From UBA6627 sp965248675 (GTDB taxonomy: Bacteria > Chloroflexota > Dehalococcoidia > UBA2979): a DNA stretch of 64,000 bases. The notes under the pieces are model-generated. The model saw nothing but the letters and a program-made list of their open reading frames with translations. It was not told where the DNA came from and searched no databases. The position numbers were made by a program, and so were the translations under genes. Shown here piece after piece: positions 7,359 to 17,171 of the stretch (the stretch's first letter is position 1; each line of letters starts with the position of its first letter). The stretch is taken from assembly GCA_965248675.1 (NCBI GenBank), contig CBDFJZ010000008.1:1550001-1614000 (forward strand). Reading direction: 5' to 3'.

Positions 7359-9782
7359 CTAGCCCGGCGGCAGGTCCCCCGTAACCCCTGCCTCTACGAG
7401 GTCGTCGTACTCCTCACGCGTCACGCCCAGCTCCTCGTGGAACACCTCGAAGCTGTGCTCGCCCATATACGGAGAGTGGCGCACCAGAGGGATCGCGCGG
7501 CCGGAGAACCGCCACGGCGCGACCGCCATCGTGTCGAGGCCCGCCTCCGGGTGCTCCACCTCCGCCATGAACCCGCGGGCGACGAGCTGCGGCAGCGGGT
7601 CCTCGAGGACCTCCGCCAGCCGCATCACCGGCGCCGCGCAGCATCCGAGGGCGTTCAGCGCCCCAGTTGCCTCGCCGGCGTCCTGCTCCGCGCACCAGGC
7701 CTCGAGGATCGCGTCCAGCTCGTCCTCATGCCGCTTGCGCGCCGCCGCGCTCGCGAAACGCTCGTCCGAAACCAGCTCCGGCATGCCGAGGTGACCCGCC
7801 AACGCGCGCCACGCCTCCTCGCTCTCGGCTGCCAGGGCGAGCCAGCGGCCGTCGCGCGCGGCGTAGATGCCGTGCGGCGCGACGGCCGGATGCCGGTTGC
7901 CCATCGGCCCGCGGGTGTTTCCGTTCGCCGACCACTCGAGCACCGCGTCCCCGAGTTGGGCAGTCATCGCCTCGATCATCGAGAGGTCGATGTATTGCCC
8001 CTCGCCGCTGCGCGCACGGTGGTGTACTGCCGCGAGGATCGTCGACGCCAGGTACATCCCCCCGACTGGGTCCGGGATCAGGCCGCCAGTGTTCGCCGCC
8101 GGCCCGCCCTCGTAGCCGTGCAGCGAGGAGAGACCGGACATCGGCTCGATCGAGCCCCCGTTCGCCGGGTACTGCGCGTAGGGCCCGGTCGCGCCGTACC
8201 CGGAGAGCGAGGCGAAGATCACATCCGGGCGCTGCTCGCGGAGCGTCTCGTAGGTCACGCCCCAGTGCGCCATCACGTGGGGGCTGAAGCTCTCGGCGAA
8301 GACGTCGAAGCGAGGCACCAGCCGCCAGAACAGTTCGGCCCCGCGCGGATCGCTCATGTCGAGGGTGATCCCGCGCTTGTTGAGGTTGGTCCCGTTGAAC
8401 AGCCCCATCACGTTCCAGGCGCGCTGGGTCCGCGCCGGATCGAGCATGTGCTCCGGCAGCGCCGCGTCGTACCCGCCGGAGTACGTGCGCCACACGTCCG
8501 GCCGCCGCCGCGCCTCGATCTGGACGACGTCGGCACCGAGGAGGGCGAGCAGCTCGGTCCCCAGCGGTCCCGACCACGCCTGCGTGAACGTCAGCACCCG
8601 CATCCCCGCCAGCGGCGCCTCGGCGGGAGCGGGCTTCGCCCCCGTCACCAGCGGCGCGGCCGCCGCGCGCGCGGGCGCCGGCTCACCCTCGCCATCCCCA
8701 AGGCCGGGCGCCGGCTGGTGCAGCCGCCACGGTGTCGCGCTCAGCGTCGCCGGGGCGCCCGGCATCCGCGCCGAGCGCCCATCGACCACCGTCTCCGCGA
8801 AGTACCCGCGCGCCTGGAGGTGCGGGTTCTCGAGGAGGTCGGCCGTGTCCTGCAACACGCCGGACACGGAGCGGACCGTCGACAGCGCCTCGAACAGCTC
8901 CCAGCGCGGCATCTCCGCGACGCGTTCCGCGATCCGAGGCCGGATCGCGGTCAGGTGCTCGCGGCGTCGCACGGGATCGTCAAACCGGTCGTCGGCCAGC
9001 TCCGACAGGCCGAGCACGTGCATCGCGTCGGTCCAGAACAGACCCTGCCCGAACCCCGCCAGGATCGGGCCGTCGAGCGCCTCGAGGAACCCCGGGCCGT
9101 CGCGGTGGTGTACGTGTACCCGCGCCGTGTAGCCCTCGGGCCCCTCGTAGATCACCGCCAGCGACCACGGCACCGAGCTGACGATCGCCGCCTCGAGCTC
9201 GCTCGCGTCCACGAGCGCGCCCTCGCCCGAGGTCGTGCGACGCACGACCGCGCCGGCGGCGCCGACGAAGGCGGCCACCCCGGCGATGTAGTCGAACTGG
9301 CGCGCTGGAAGCTGGAGTGGCGGCTCGCCCTCGAAGCCGCAGATGTCGGCCCAGCCGCTCAGCGCCGAGTGGGTGAGGCTATTCGCTGGCGCGCCGGCCA
9401 GCGGGCCGTCGAGGCCGAACGGCGTCACCGAGACGTGCACCGCGTCCGCCCGTTTCGCCTCGAGCGCGTAGCGCAGCGAGGGCGGCCATGGGACGGCCGT
9501 CGTCACGATCACGTCGGCCTCGGCAACGTGGCGCTCCAGCTCCGACGCGTCTCCTGGTGCGATCAACGATCGCTTGTTCGCGTTGACGTACGCGTGCACC
9601 AGCGAGCGATCGGGCCCCGGCACGTCGTCGAGGAACGGCGGTTCCGAGCGCAACGGATGGCCCTCGGGCGGTTCGAGCAGCAGCACGTCGGCCCCGTAGT
9701 CGCCGAACAGCCGCGCGCAGTAGGCGCCCGACAGGCGGTCCGAGAGATCCAGGACGCGCAGGTCCTCGAAGGCGCCGGACAT
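7359..9782 (-). CDS. Double CaiB/BaiF (family III) CoA-transferase
   Basis: 807 residues from the ATG at 9782, about twice the usual length. Two complete family III domains lie in tandem: residues 1 to about 385, and about 390-807 (restarting at MRVLTFTQAWSGPLG). Family III enzymes move CoA between organic acids through an aspartyl-CoA anhydride. Both domains keep the aspartate region (GEGALVDAS and GEGQYIDLS). These proteins are normally dimers of intertwined single domains, so the fusion may supply both subunits in one chain. It follows the carboxylase by 11 bases, which strongly suggests translational coupling. It may make the CoA thioester the carboxylase acts on, or dispose of the product. 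Confidence 0.92.
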   Translation of the reverse strand: MSGAFEDLRVLDLSDRLSGAYCARLFGDYGADVLLLEPPEGHPLRSEPPFLDDVPGPDRSLVHAYVNANKRSLIAPGDASELERHVAEADVIVTTAVPWPPSLRYALEAKRADAVHVSVTPFGLDGPLAGAPANSLTHSALSGWADICGFEGEPPLQLPARQFDYIAGVAAFVGAAGAVVRRTTSGEGALVDASELEAAIVSSVPWSLAVIYEGPEGYTARVHVHHRDGPGFLEALDGPILAGFGQGLFWTDAMHVLGLSELADDRFDDPVRRREHLTAIRPRIAERVAEMPRWELFEALSTVRSVSGVLQDTADLLENPHLQARGYFAETVVDGRSARMPGAPATLSATPWRLHQPAPGLGDGEGEPAPARAAAAPLVTGAKPAPAEAPLAGMRVLTFTQAWSGPLGTELLALLGADVVQIEARRRPDVWRTYSGGYDAALPEHMLDPARTQRAWNVMGLFNGTNLNKRGITLDMSDPRGAELFWRLVPRFDVFAESFSPHVMAHWGVTYETLREQRPDVIFASLSGYGATGPYAQYPANGGSIEPMSGLSSLHGYEGGPAANTGGLIPDPVGGMYLASTILAAVHHRARSGEGQYIDLSMIEAMTAQLGDAVLEWSANGNTRGPMGNRHPAVAPHGIYAARDGRWLALAAESEEAWRALAGHLGMPELVSDERFASAAARKRHEDELDAILEAWCAEQDAGEATGALNALGCCAAPVMRLAEVLEDPLPQLVARGFMAEVEHPEAGLDTMAVAPWRFSGRAIPLVRHSPYMGEHSFEVFHEELGVTREEYDDLVEAGVTGDLPPG

Positions 9783-9793
9783 CACCAGATTCC

Positions 9794-12700
9794 CTACCAG
9801 GTCGGCACGCTGGGCCGGCGGCCACGCCGGATCGGCTCGGACTGTGCCGCCAGCAGGCCCTGGGTGATCCAGTGCCGCGTCTCCACCGGATCGATGACGG
9901 CGTCGATCTTGAACGTCGATGCGGCGTTGAGCGCGCCGCCTCGCTCGTAGGCCTGCTCGACCAGCCGTTCGTACTCCGCGGCGCGCTCGCCGATGTCCTC
10001 GATCGCCGCGAGCTGATCGCGGTTCGACAGGCGCACCGCCGCCTCGAGGTTCATCCCGCCAAACTCCGCCGTCGGCCAGGCGACGGTGAACGAGGGCGCC
10101 CGCTCGTTCCCGAACAGGATCGTGTTCGAGCCGAGGCCGTAGCACTTGCGCAACACCACACTGAACCGTGGCGTCTTCACGTTCCCCAGCGTCACGATCA
10201 GGTTGCTCGTGCGACGCACCAGCGCCGTCTTCTCCGCCTCAGGCCCGATCATCATCCCCGGCGTGTCCACGAGCGTGAGCAGCGGAATGTTCCAGGAATC
10301 GCAGATTTTGGCGAAACGCGCCGCTTTGTCGGATCCGAAACTTTCGATCGACCCACCCAGGTGCTCGTTGTTGTTCGCGATCACCCCGACCGGGCGGCCC
10401 TCGACGCGGACCAGCGCGGTCACCATGCCGTGCCCGTACTCCGGGCGCAGCTCCAGCACTGACCCGCTGTCCGCCATCAGCTCGATCACGCTCCGCACGT
10501 CGTACGCGCTGAGCCGGTTCTCCGGGATCGCGTGGCGCAACAACCGCTGGTCGGCGCATTCCCAACTTTTCACGGATCCCTGGAAGTACGACAGATACCG
10601 CTTCGCCACCCCAATCGCCTCAGCTTCGCTCTTGACGAGGATGTCGACCGTGCCCGCCGGCACCTGCTCCGACATCGGGCCGATCTCCTCGGGCAGGTAG
10701 ACGCCCATCCCGCCGCCCTCGATCACCGCCGGCCCGCCCATGCCGATGTTGGCGTCCTCGGTCGCGATGATCACGTCGCAGATCCCGAGGATCGCGGCGT
10801 TGCCGGCGAAGCAGCGGCCGGCCGTCACGCCGATGATCGGCACCGTCCCGCTCAGGCGCGCCATCAGCTCCCAGGTGCGGAACACCATCCCCGGCATCCC
10901 GTCGGTGTCACCGGAGCGGCCGCCCGCGCCCTCGGCGATGAAGATCAGCGGCAGCGCGAACTCCCCGGCGACCTCCATCATCCGGTCGGTCTTCGCGTGG
11001 CCTCGGATGCCCTGCGTGCCGGCGAAGACAGTGTCGTCGTACGAGATCACCGCCGTCCGCGCCCGCTTCTCGTCGAACAGGGTGCCGTTCACCGCACCGA
11101 TCCCGGAGACCAGCCCGTCGGCCGGCGTCTTGCGCACCAGCTCCTCCAGCGTGCTGCGCCGGCTCTGCCCGGCGATCACGAGGTCGCCGTACTCGATCCA
11201 CGTCCCCTCATCCACGAGGTCGGCGAGGTTCTCTCGCACCGTCCGCCGGTTCTTCGCGTGGCGCCGTTCGACCGCCTCGGGCCGGTTCTCGTCGAGCAGG
11301 AACGGCCGCCGGTCGAGCACCGCCTGCAGATCGGGGCGGATGTAATCGATCGCCGCTGGGGCCTCGCCGGCCTCCGCGGGGCCGCCGACGTCCGCCTCCT
11401 CGACGAAGGCCAGCGGGTGATCCTCGTAGACCGTATCGCCGACCGCGACGGCGAGCCGGCGCACGATGCCGCCCAGCGGCGAGCGCACGAGGTGCTCCAT
11501 CTTCAGCGCGTCCATGACGCAGACGACCTGCCCCTCGCGGACCGTGTCGCCCTCGGCGACGAGGATCTCGCGGATCGTGCCCTGGATCGGTGCCCGCAGC
11601 GGCGCGGTGTTCGGCGGTCCGATTGGCTCCGGCTTGTCGCCGCGGGCGCCCATCGTCACCACGTCGGCGGCGTCGCCGGAGCGGTAGAAGTCCAGCCCCG
11701 CCAGCGGGTCGAGCGGTCCTTCGGGAGCGCGCGCCGGCTCCGAGGCTGTCGCGGTCAGCAGCTCCGCCGCGTGCACGTCGATCCAGCGCGTGTCGATCCG
11801 CCCCGCCGCGAAGTCGTCGTGCGCGATCACCGCGCGTAGGAACTCTAGGTTAGTCTCGGCGCCGGCGATGCGGAACGCCCCGAGCGCCAACGCCAGGCGC
11901 CTGACGGCGCTCCCGGAGTCCGCCGACGTCGAATGCGCGATCACCTTCGCCAGCAGCGAGTCGAACGCGGGGCTCGAGGCGTAGCCGGCGTATCCGTTCG
12001 TGTCGACGCGCGTGCCCGGCCCCGAGGGCGGCAGAAACACCGTCAGCGTCCCACCGGCCGGGCGCACGCCGCCGTCTGCCTCCATCCGTTCGAGATTCAC
12101 GCGCGCCTGGATCGCGTACCCATGCGGCGCCGGCGTCTCATCTAGCCCAAGCGCGCCCAGCGTCTCGCTTCCGGCGATGCGCAGCTGCGCCTGGACGAGG
12201 TCGACGCCGGTCACCTCCTCGGTGACCGTGTGTTCGACCTGCAGCCGCGCGTTCGCCTCGATGAAGACGCAGTCGCCGCCGTCGAGGTCAACGAGGAACT
12301 CGAACGTGCCGAGGCCCTCGTAGCCGGCCGCTTCGGCGAGCCGCACGGCATACGCGGTGATCGCCTCGCGCACCTCGGCGCTCAGCCACGGACTGGGCGC
12401 GATCTCGATCAGCTTCTGGTGACGCCGTTGCACGCTGCACTCGCGCTCGCCAAGGTGACGCACCGCCCTCGCGCCGTCGGCGATGATCTGTACCTCCACG
12501 TGCCGTGCCCGCTCGATCAGCCGCTCCGCGTAGACGCTGTCGTTACCGAACGCGTTCAGCGCCTCGGACTGGCAGCGCGCCAGCGCCTCCTCGATCGCCG
12601 CCGCGTCGGTCACCACGCGCATGCCGCGCCCGCCGCCACCGCCGACCGCCTTGAGGATCATCGCGGCGCCGTCGCCCAGCCCCGCGAAGAAGGTACGTGC

Positions 12701-13141
12701 CTCGTCGAGGCCGACCGCGCCATCGCTCCCCGGCAGCACCGGCACGCCGTGCTCCGCGGCGAACGCCCGCGCCCGCGCCTTGTCCCCGAACAGCGCGAGG
12801 GCCTCAACGGACGGCCCGACGAAGGCGATCCCGGTATCCGCGCACTGTTGGGCGAAGCCTGGATTCTCGGCCAGAAAGCCGTACCCGGGGTGGATCGCGT
12901 CGCAGCCGGTTTCGCGCGCCGCGAGCAGAATCTGCTCCGCATCGAGGTAGGCGCGCGGGCCCGAGCCCGCCAGCGGGCGTGCTTCTGGTGTGGCCTCGAC
13001 ATGGAGCGACGTCGCGTCGTCCTCGGAGAAGACGGCGACGGCGGGGATCTCCAGCTCAGCGGCGGCCCGTGCAATGCGGACCGCGATCTCGCCTCGATTC
13101 GCGATCAGCAGCTTACCCAGCGCCACGGAGCCCCCCGACAT
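9794..13141 (-). CDS. Single-chain biotin-dependent acyl-CoA carboxylase
   Basis: A 1115-residue polypeptide carrying all steps of acyl-CoA carboxylation. Residues 6 to about 450 are biotin carboxylase, starting LLIANRGEIAVRI and containing a glycine-rich ATP loop. A biotinyl domain follows, with Lys547 in MDALKM (a variant of the usual AMKM). Carboxyltransferase beta and alpha regions then run to the end. Size and order match the single-chain long-chain acyl-CoA carboxylases (about 120 kDa) described in mycobacteria. The acyl chain preference cannot be read from sequence. The start is MSGGSVALGK; an in-frame GTG five codons later is possible. It is the first gene of a probable operon with the double CoA-transferase. 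Confidence 0.93.
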   Translation of the reverse strand: MSGGSVALGKLLIANRGEIAVRIARAAAELEIPAVAVFSEDDATSLHVEATPEARPLAGSGPRAYLDAEQILLAARETGCDAIHPGYGFLAENPGFAQQCADTGIAFVGPSVEALALFGDKARARAFAAEHGVPVLPGSDGAVGLDEARTFFAGLGDGAAMILKAVGGGGGRGMRVVTDAAAIEEALARCQSEALNAFGNDSVYAERLIERARHVEVQIIADGARAVRHLGERECSVQRRHQKLIEIAPSPWLSAEVREAITAYAVRLAEAAGYEGLGTFEFLVDLDGGDCVFIEANARLQVEHTVTEEVTGVDLVQAQLRIAGSETLGALGLDETPAPHGYAIQARVNLERMEADGGVRPAGGTLTVFLPPSGPGTRVDTNGYAGYASSPAFDSLLAKVIAHSTSADSGSAVRRLALALGAFRIAGAETNLEFLRAVIAHDDFAAGRIDTRWIDVHAAELLTATASEPARAPEGPLDPLAGLDFYRSGDAADVVTMGARGDKPEPIGPPNTAPLRAPIQGTIREILVAEGDTVREGQVVCVMDALKMEHLVRSPLGGIVRRLAVAVGDTVYEDHPLAFVEEADVGGPAEAGEAPAAIDYIRPDLQAVLDRRPFLLDENRPEAVERRHAKNRRTVRENLADLVDEGTWIEYGDLVIAGQSRRSTLEELVRKTPADGLVSGIGAVNGTLFDEKRARTAVISYDDTVFAGTQGIRGHAKTDRMMEVAGEFALPLIFIAEGAGGRSGDTDGMPGMVFRTWELMARLSGTVPIIGVTAGRCFAGNAAILGICDVIIATEDANIGMGGPAVIEGGGMGVYLPEEIGPMSEQVPAGTVDILVKSEAEAIGVAKRYLSYFQGSVKSWECADQRLLRHAIPENRLSAYDVRSVIELMADSGSVLELRPEYGHGMVTALVRVEGRPVGVIANNNEHLGGSIESFGSDKAARFAKICDSWNIPLLTLVDTPGMMIGPEAEKTALVRRTSNLIVTLGNVKTPRFSVVLRKCYGLGSNTILFGNERAPSFTVAWPTAEFGGMNLEAAVRLSNRDQLAAIEDIGERAAEYERLVEQAYERGGALNAASTFKIDAVIDPVETRHWITQGLLAAQSEPIRRGRRPSVPTW

Positions 13142-13325
13142 CGAGTCTGACTTCCCGGAAGCATAGCCTCCTCACGGACCAGTCCGTCATCGCCCAACGA
13201 CCGTCCGCGGGACCGTTGAGCGGGCGAATGCGAGCCACGTAGCGGGTTGGGTGCGCGAGCCGAGCACGCGGTTCTGGAGGCAGTCCCACCGGAGGAACAC
13301 TACCGTGATATAAGGACGGCACCCG

Positions 13326-14777
13326 ATGGCGTTGCCCGGGCGACGACACGAGCGCCTGGAGACGCCGGAAAGCGGCGCAGCGATGGCGGACGACCAGATT
13401 GCATTGATGGCGCACCTGATGCGCCGCGTCGGGGTCGGCGCGACACGCGACGAGCTCGAACAGCTCGTGACGCGGCCCTACGAAGAGGTCGTCGAGGAGC
13501 TGCTCCACCCGGAGCAGCTCAGCGATCCGGACCAGGACGTGCTCGACCGCTACCTCCCCACCTCGGCCAGTCCCGAGGTGCCGACGGGCTGGGCCTCGCG
13601 CTGGATCTACAACCTGGCGAACGGTCCTCGCCCGCTGCGCGAGAAGATGGCGCTGTTCTGGCACCAGGTGTTCGCGACGGCGTACTTCAAGAGCTCGCAC
13701 GCCCGCACCTCGGTGGCGCAGATCGACCTCTTCCGCGAGCAGGGGTTGGGCAACATGCGCCAGATCCTGCTCGAACTGTCGCGCGATCCGGCGATGATCC
13801 ACTGGCTGGACAACGCGGAGAATCACGCGCACGCCGTGAACGAGAACTACGGGCGCGAGCTGCTCGAGCTGTTCTCGATGGGCGTCGGCAACTACAGCGA
13901 GGACGACATCAAGGCGGCGGCGCGCGCGTTCACCGGCTGGACGTTCACGCAGCCGATTCCGATCTATCCCTACAGCACCACCGACGCCGCCTTCAGGTAC
14001 GACGAGGCCGATCACGACACCGAGGAGAAGACGTTCCTCGGCGAGACCGTGGTCGATGGGGAGGACGTGATCGACGTGATCGTCCGCCAGCAGGCGTGCG
14101 CGCGGTTCATCGCGCGGCACCTCTACAGCTTCTTCGTCGCCGACGAGCCAGGGGTGCCCTCCTGGCACGAGACGCCGCCGCGGGACCCGGCGGCGATCGA
14201 CGCGCTCGCTGCGACGTTCACGGCCTCGAATGGCGACATCCGCGAGGTGATGCGGACGTTGCTGAACTCCGAGTTCTTCAAGGCGGCGCGGTTCCTGCGC
14301 GTCAAGAGCCCCGTGGAGTTCGTCGGTGGCGCGATCAAGCTGGCCGGCGCGCCGCGCTTCCCCGACCGCTCGGTCGCGAAGCTCTCGAACGTGGTGATCC
14401 TGATGGGCCAGGCGCTGATGAACCCAACCTCCGTCGAGGGCTGGCACACCGGCCAGGAGTGGCTCGATTCCGGCACGCTCACCGAGCGCGTCAACTTCGC
14501 GGTCCAGCAGGTGACGGACACCTCGAAGCCAGGCATCGCCTCGATCATCGCTCGCGTCGCTGCCGCCGGCGACGCGACGCCCGAGCAGCTGGTCGATCGC
14601 TGCCTCGACCTTGTCGGGCCGCTCGAGGTAAGCGCGCAGACGCACGCGACGCTGGTCGAGCGCGCCGAGGAGGGCGGTCCGCTCTCGTTCAGCAACGGCG
14701 CGAGCGAGGAGGCCGAGGGCCGGATCGGCCGCGTGGTGCAGCTGATCGTGTCCGCACCCGAGTACCAGTTCGCTTAG
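13326..14777 (+). CDS. DUF1800 family protein
   Basis: 483 residues. A DUF1800 domain covers most of the chain: HLMRRVGVGATRDELEQL at the front, PLREKMALFWHQVF near 105, and ENYGRELLELFSMGVG with YSEDDIKAAARAFTGWTF near 175-205. This family is nearly always paired with DUF1501 proteins. Its biochemical role is unknown, though links to surface or exported complexes are common. No signal peptide is obvious here. The start is ambiguous: ATG at 13326 or 13383 (MADDQIALM). The DUF1501 gene begins 11 bases after its stop. Confidence 0.9.
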   Translation: MALPGRRHERLETPESGAAMADDQIALMAHLMRRVGVGATRDELEQLVTRPYEEVVEELLHPEQLSDPDQDVLDRYLPTSASPEVPTGWASRWIYNLANGPRPLREKMALFWHQVFATAYFKSSHARTSVAQIDLFREQGLGNMRQILLELSRDPAMIHWLDNAENHAHAVNENYGRELLELFSMGVGNYSEDDIKAAARAFTGWTFTQPIPIYPYSTTDAAFRYDEADHDTEEKTFLGETVVDGEDVIDVIVRQQACARFIARHLYSFFVADEPGVPSWHETPPRDPAAIDALAATFTASNGDIREVMRTLLNSEFFKAARFLRVKSPVEFVGGAIKLAGAPRFPDRSVAKLSNVVILMGQALMNPTSVEGWHTGQEWLDSGTLTERVNFAVQQVTDTSKPGIASIIARVAAAGDATPEQLVDRCLDLVGPLEVSAQTHATLVERAEEGGPLSFSNGASEEAEGRIGRVVQLIVSAPEYQFA

Positions 14778-14788
14778 GAGGGCCGGCC

Positions 14789-15952
14789 ATGACCACGAAG
14801 CTGTACCGAGACCCCGTGCTCGTGGTGGTCCAGCTCAGTGGCGGGCTGGACTTCATGAACACGCTGATCCCCTACCAGAGCGGCGTGATCCGCGACGCCC
14901 GCCCCAACATCAGCCTGCCCGTCGAGGACACACTGCCGATCGACGACCAGGTCGCGTGGCACCCGGCGGCGAGGGCCTTCAAAGAGCTCTACGACGCCGG
15001 CAACGTCGCAGTCGTGCAAGGCGTCGGCTGGGAGCTTTCGGACCGCTCCCACTTCCGCGCCATGGACATCTGGCACACCTGCGAGCCCGACACGATCGCG
15101 ACCGAGGGCTGGCTGGCGAAGGTCACGCGCGAGTTCGACCCGCACTCCGAGAATCCGCTGACCGCCGTCAGCATCGGCCGCGGTCTGCCCCGGGCGCTGG
15201 CCGCCTCGGGCGTCACCGTCACCTCGGTCGGTGACCTCGACCAGTTCGGGCTGATGACCGAGGTCGAGGCCGAGCACGAGCGCGCCAAGGACCTCGACAG
15301 CTTCCGGCGCATGTACACGCCGGGGGTGGGCAACGGCCTCGTCAGCGACTACCTGGCGCAAACCGGGTCGAGCGTGCTGACGAGCGCCGACATGCTGGCC
15401 GACGTGCCGTCGCGGTACAGCTCCGAGGTCGAGTACGCGAGCAACCCGATCGCGCAGGCGCTGCGCGACGTCGCGCGCGTGCACACGGCCCGGCTCGGTA
15501 CGCGGGTCTTCTACACGCAGCACACCGGCTACGACCACCACTCGAACGAGTCGGTCGAGCTCCCGCGGCTGCTCACCGAGCTGACCGAGGCGATCAGCGA
15601 CTTCCTGCAGGACCTGCGCAACCACGACGCGTCCGAGGAGGTCACGGTCCTCGTCTTCTCCGAGTTCGGGCGACGGATCAAGGACAACGGGTCGGGGACC
15701 GACCACGGCTCTGGGGGCGGCGCCTACATCATTGGCGACGGCGTGGCGGGCGGGCTCTACGCCGAGTACCCGTCGCTCGACCGGAAGGACTGGCTCTACG
15801 GCGAGGACCTGCGGCACACGATCGACTTCCGAGGTGTGTACGGCACGCTGCTCGACCAGTGGCTGGGGCTCGACTCGACCGCGATCGTCGGCGGCACGTT
15901 TGAGCAGATCAACGCCTTCCAGGCGCGGGCCGGGAATGGAGCGGCGCGATGA
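14789..15952 (+). CDS. DUF1501 family protein
   Basis: 387 residues from the ATG at 14789, with a near-consensus AGGAGG 8 bases upstream. The alkaline-phosphatase-like DUF1501 fold shows in VVQLSGGLDFMN at the N terminus, SDRSHFRAMDIWHT near 90, and VFSEFGRRIKDNGSGTDHG followed by a glycine-rich stretch near 290. These correspond to metal-site regions in the superfamily. No Tat or Sec signal is seen, although many relatives have a Tat leader. The gene overlaps the downstream NHL gene by 4 bases (ATGA), so coupled translation is expected. Confidence 0.9.
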   Translation: MTTKLYRDPVLVVVQLSGGLDFMNTLIPYQSGVIRDARPNISLPVEDTLPIDDQVAWHPAARAFKELYDAGNVAVVQGVGWELSDRSHFRAMDIWHTCEPDTIATEGWLAKVTREFDPHSENPLTAVSIGRGLPRALAASGVTVTSVGDLDQFGLMTEVEAEHERAKDLDSFRRMYTPGVGNGLVSDYLAQTGSSVLTSADMLADVPSRYSSEVEYASNPIAQALRDVARVHTARLGTRVFYTQHTGYDHHSNESVELPRLLTELTEAISDFLQDLRNHDASEEVTVLVFSEFGRRIKDNGSGTDHGSGGGAYIIGDGVAGGLYAEYPSLDRKDWLYGEDLRHTIDFRGVYGTLLDQWLGLDSTAIVGGTFEQINAFQARAGNGAAR

Positions 15953-16992
15953 CGGTGGAGCCGAGCGCCGCCCCTGCCAGCGAGGCGGCCACGAACGGCG
16001 ACTTCGAGGCGCTGCTGCGCGCCGGCTTCCCCTACGAGCGGACGATCGGGATGCGCCGCGTCTGCTGGTACCCGATCGACATCGCGCTCGGCCAGGAGGG
16101 CCGGCTGTACTCGCTCCGCCGCGGACCGTTCGAGGAGGGCGGCGTCGTCAACGTGCTCAGCCTGGACGACGAGAACCTCGGCACCATCGAGGGTGGCTGG
16201 ACCTGGCCGGTCGGGATCGTCTGCGACCCGGACGAGCGACTGATCGTCTCCGACGAGGCGGACCACACGATCACGATCATCAACCGCGAGGGCGAACAGC
16301 TCTCGCAGTGGGGCGAGCAGGGCAGCGAGCCGGGTCAGCTCGACCGACCGGCGCAGATGGCGCTGGACGCCGAGGGCCAGCTGCTCGTCGTCGATGCGAT
16401 GAACCACCGCGTGCAGCGCTTCACCGTCGAAGGCGACTACATCGACGGCTTCGGCACGCACGGCAGCGGCCCCGGCGAGCTCGACATGCCGTGGGGCATC
16501 GCGCTCGACGGCGAGGAGTGCATCTACATCGGCGATTGGCGCAACGACCGGGTGCAGAAGTTCAGCCCCGGCGGCGAGCCGCTGCTCTCCGTCGGCAGCA
16601 GCGGCGACGGAGAGGGCGAGCTGAACCGGCCGGCCGGCGTCGCGGTGGACGGGCACGGCGACATCTACGTCGCCGACCGCGGCAACAACCGCGTGCTGCT
16701 GTTCGATCGCGACGGCCGCTACGTCGAGCGCTTCATCGGCGACGCCACGCTCTCGAAGCTCGGCCGCGTCTACCTGATGGCGAACGCGAAGCCGCTGCGG
16801 CTACGCGAGATGACGCCGCTCGAGAGTCAGAAGCGCTTCCGGGCGCCCGCCTCGGTGCTCGTCGACGGCGATCGGCTGTTCGTGGCGGACTTCGGCTTCC
16901 ACCGCGTGCAGATCTACCGCAAGGAGGCCTACCCGCTGAGCGCGGACCAGGTGATGCCCGATCCGGGGTCGCCCACGCTCTCGACCGTCTAG
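15949..16992 (+). CDS. NHL-repeat beta-propeller protein
   Basis: 347 residues with about six NHL blades. Repeated cores such as MNHRVQRF, RNDRVQKF and GNNRVLLF, each preceded by a D/V-G-I-A-L-D type strand, are spaced about 47 residues apart. NHL propellers act as binding platforms, and a few have peptidyl-amidating lyase activity. The conserved lyase residues cannot be assigned here. No signal peptide is seen. It overlaps the DUF1501 gene by 4 bases and ends the operon, so it may be a partner or scaffold for the DUF1501/DUF1800 pair. Confidence 0.88.
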   Translation: MTVEPSAAPASEAATNGDFEALLRAGFPYERTIGMRRVCWYPIDIALGQEGRLYSLRRGPFEEGGVVNVLSLDDENLGTIEGGWTWPVGIVCDPDERLIVSDEADHTITIINREGEQLSQWGEQGSEPGQLDRPAQMALDAEGQLLVVDAMNHRVQRFTVEGDYIDGFGTHGSGPGELDMPWGIALDGEECIYIGDWRNDRVQKFSPGGEPLLSVGSSGDGEGELNRPAGVAVDGHGDIYVADRGNNRVLLFDRDGRYVERFIGDATLSKLGRVYLMANAKPLRLREMTPLESQKRFRAPASVLVDGDRLFVADFGFHRVQIYRKEAYPLSADQVMPDPGSPTLSTV

Positions 16993-17171
16993 GCTCCTCT
17001 GCCGTTTCGCTGGCGAATCACACTCTCCCTGGGCTGCTGGCGTGATTGCTGATGAAGACTCGCGGCGCCGGAATTGCCGCCGGATCATCACACCCGCTAT
17101 CGTTCGAGCCCTCGCCTCGCGCATAACGCACCGGCCGGCGAGCGACCACCACGCTGCGAGGTGAGCCCAGC

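Noticed and set aside
7437..9950. A very long open frame on the plus strand opposite the double CoA-transferase
   Set aside because: Arginine/histidine-rich antisense shadow of a high-GC gene; no domain, and the minus-strand gene explains the region.
10532..11839. Long plus-strand frame opposite the carboxylase
   Set aside because: Composition typical of a shadow; the minus-strand carboxylase is complete here.
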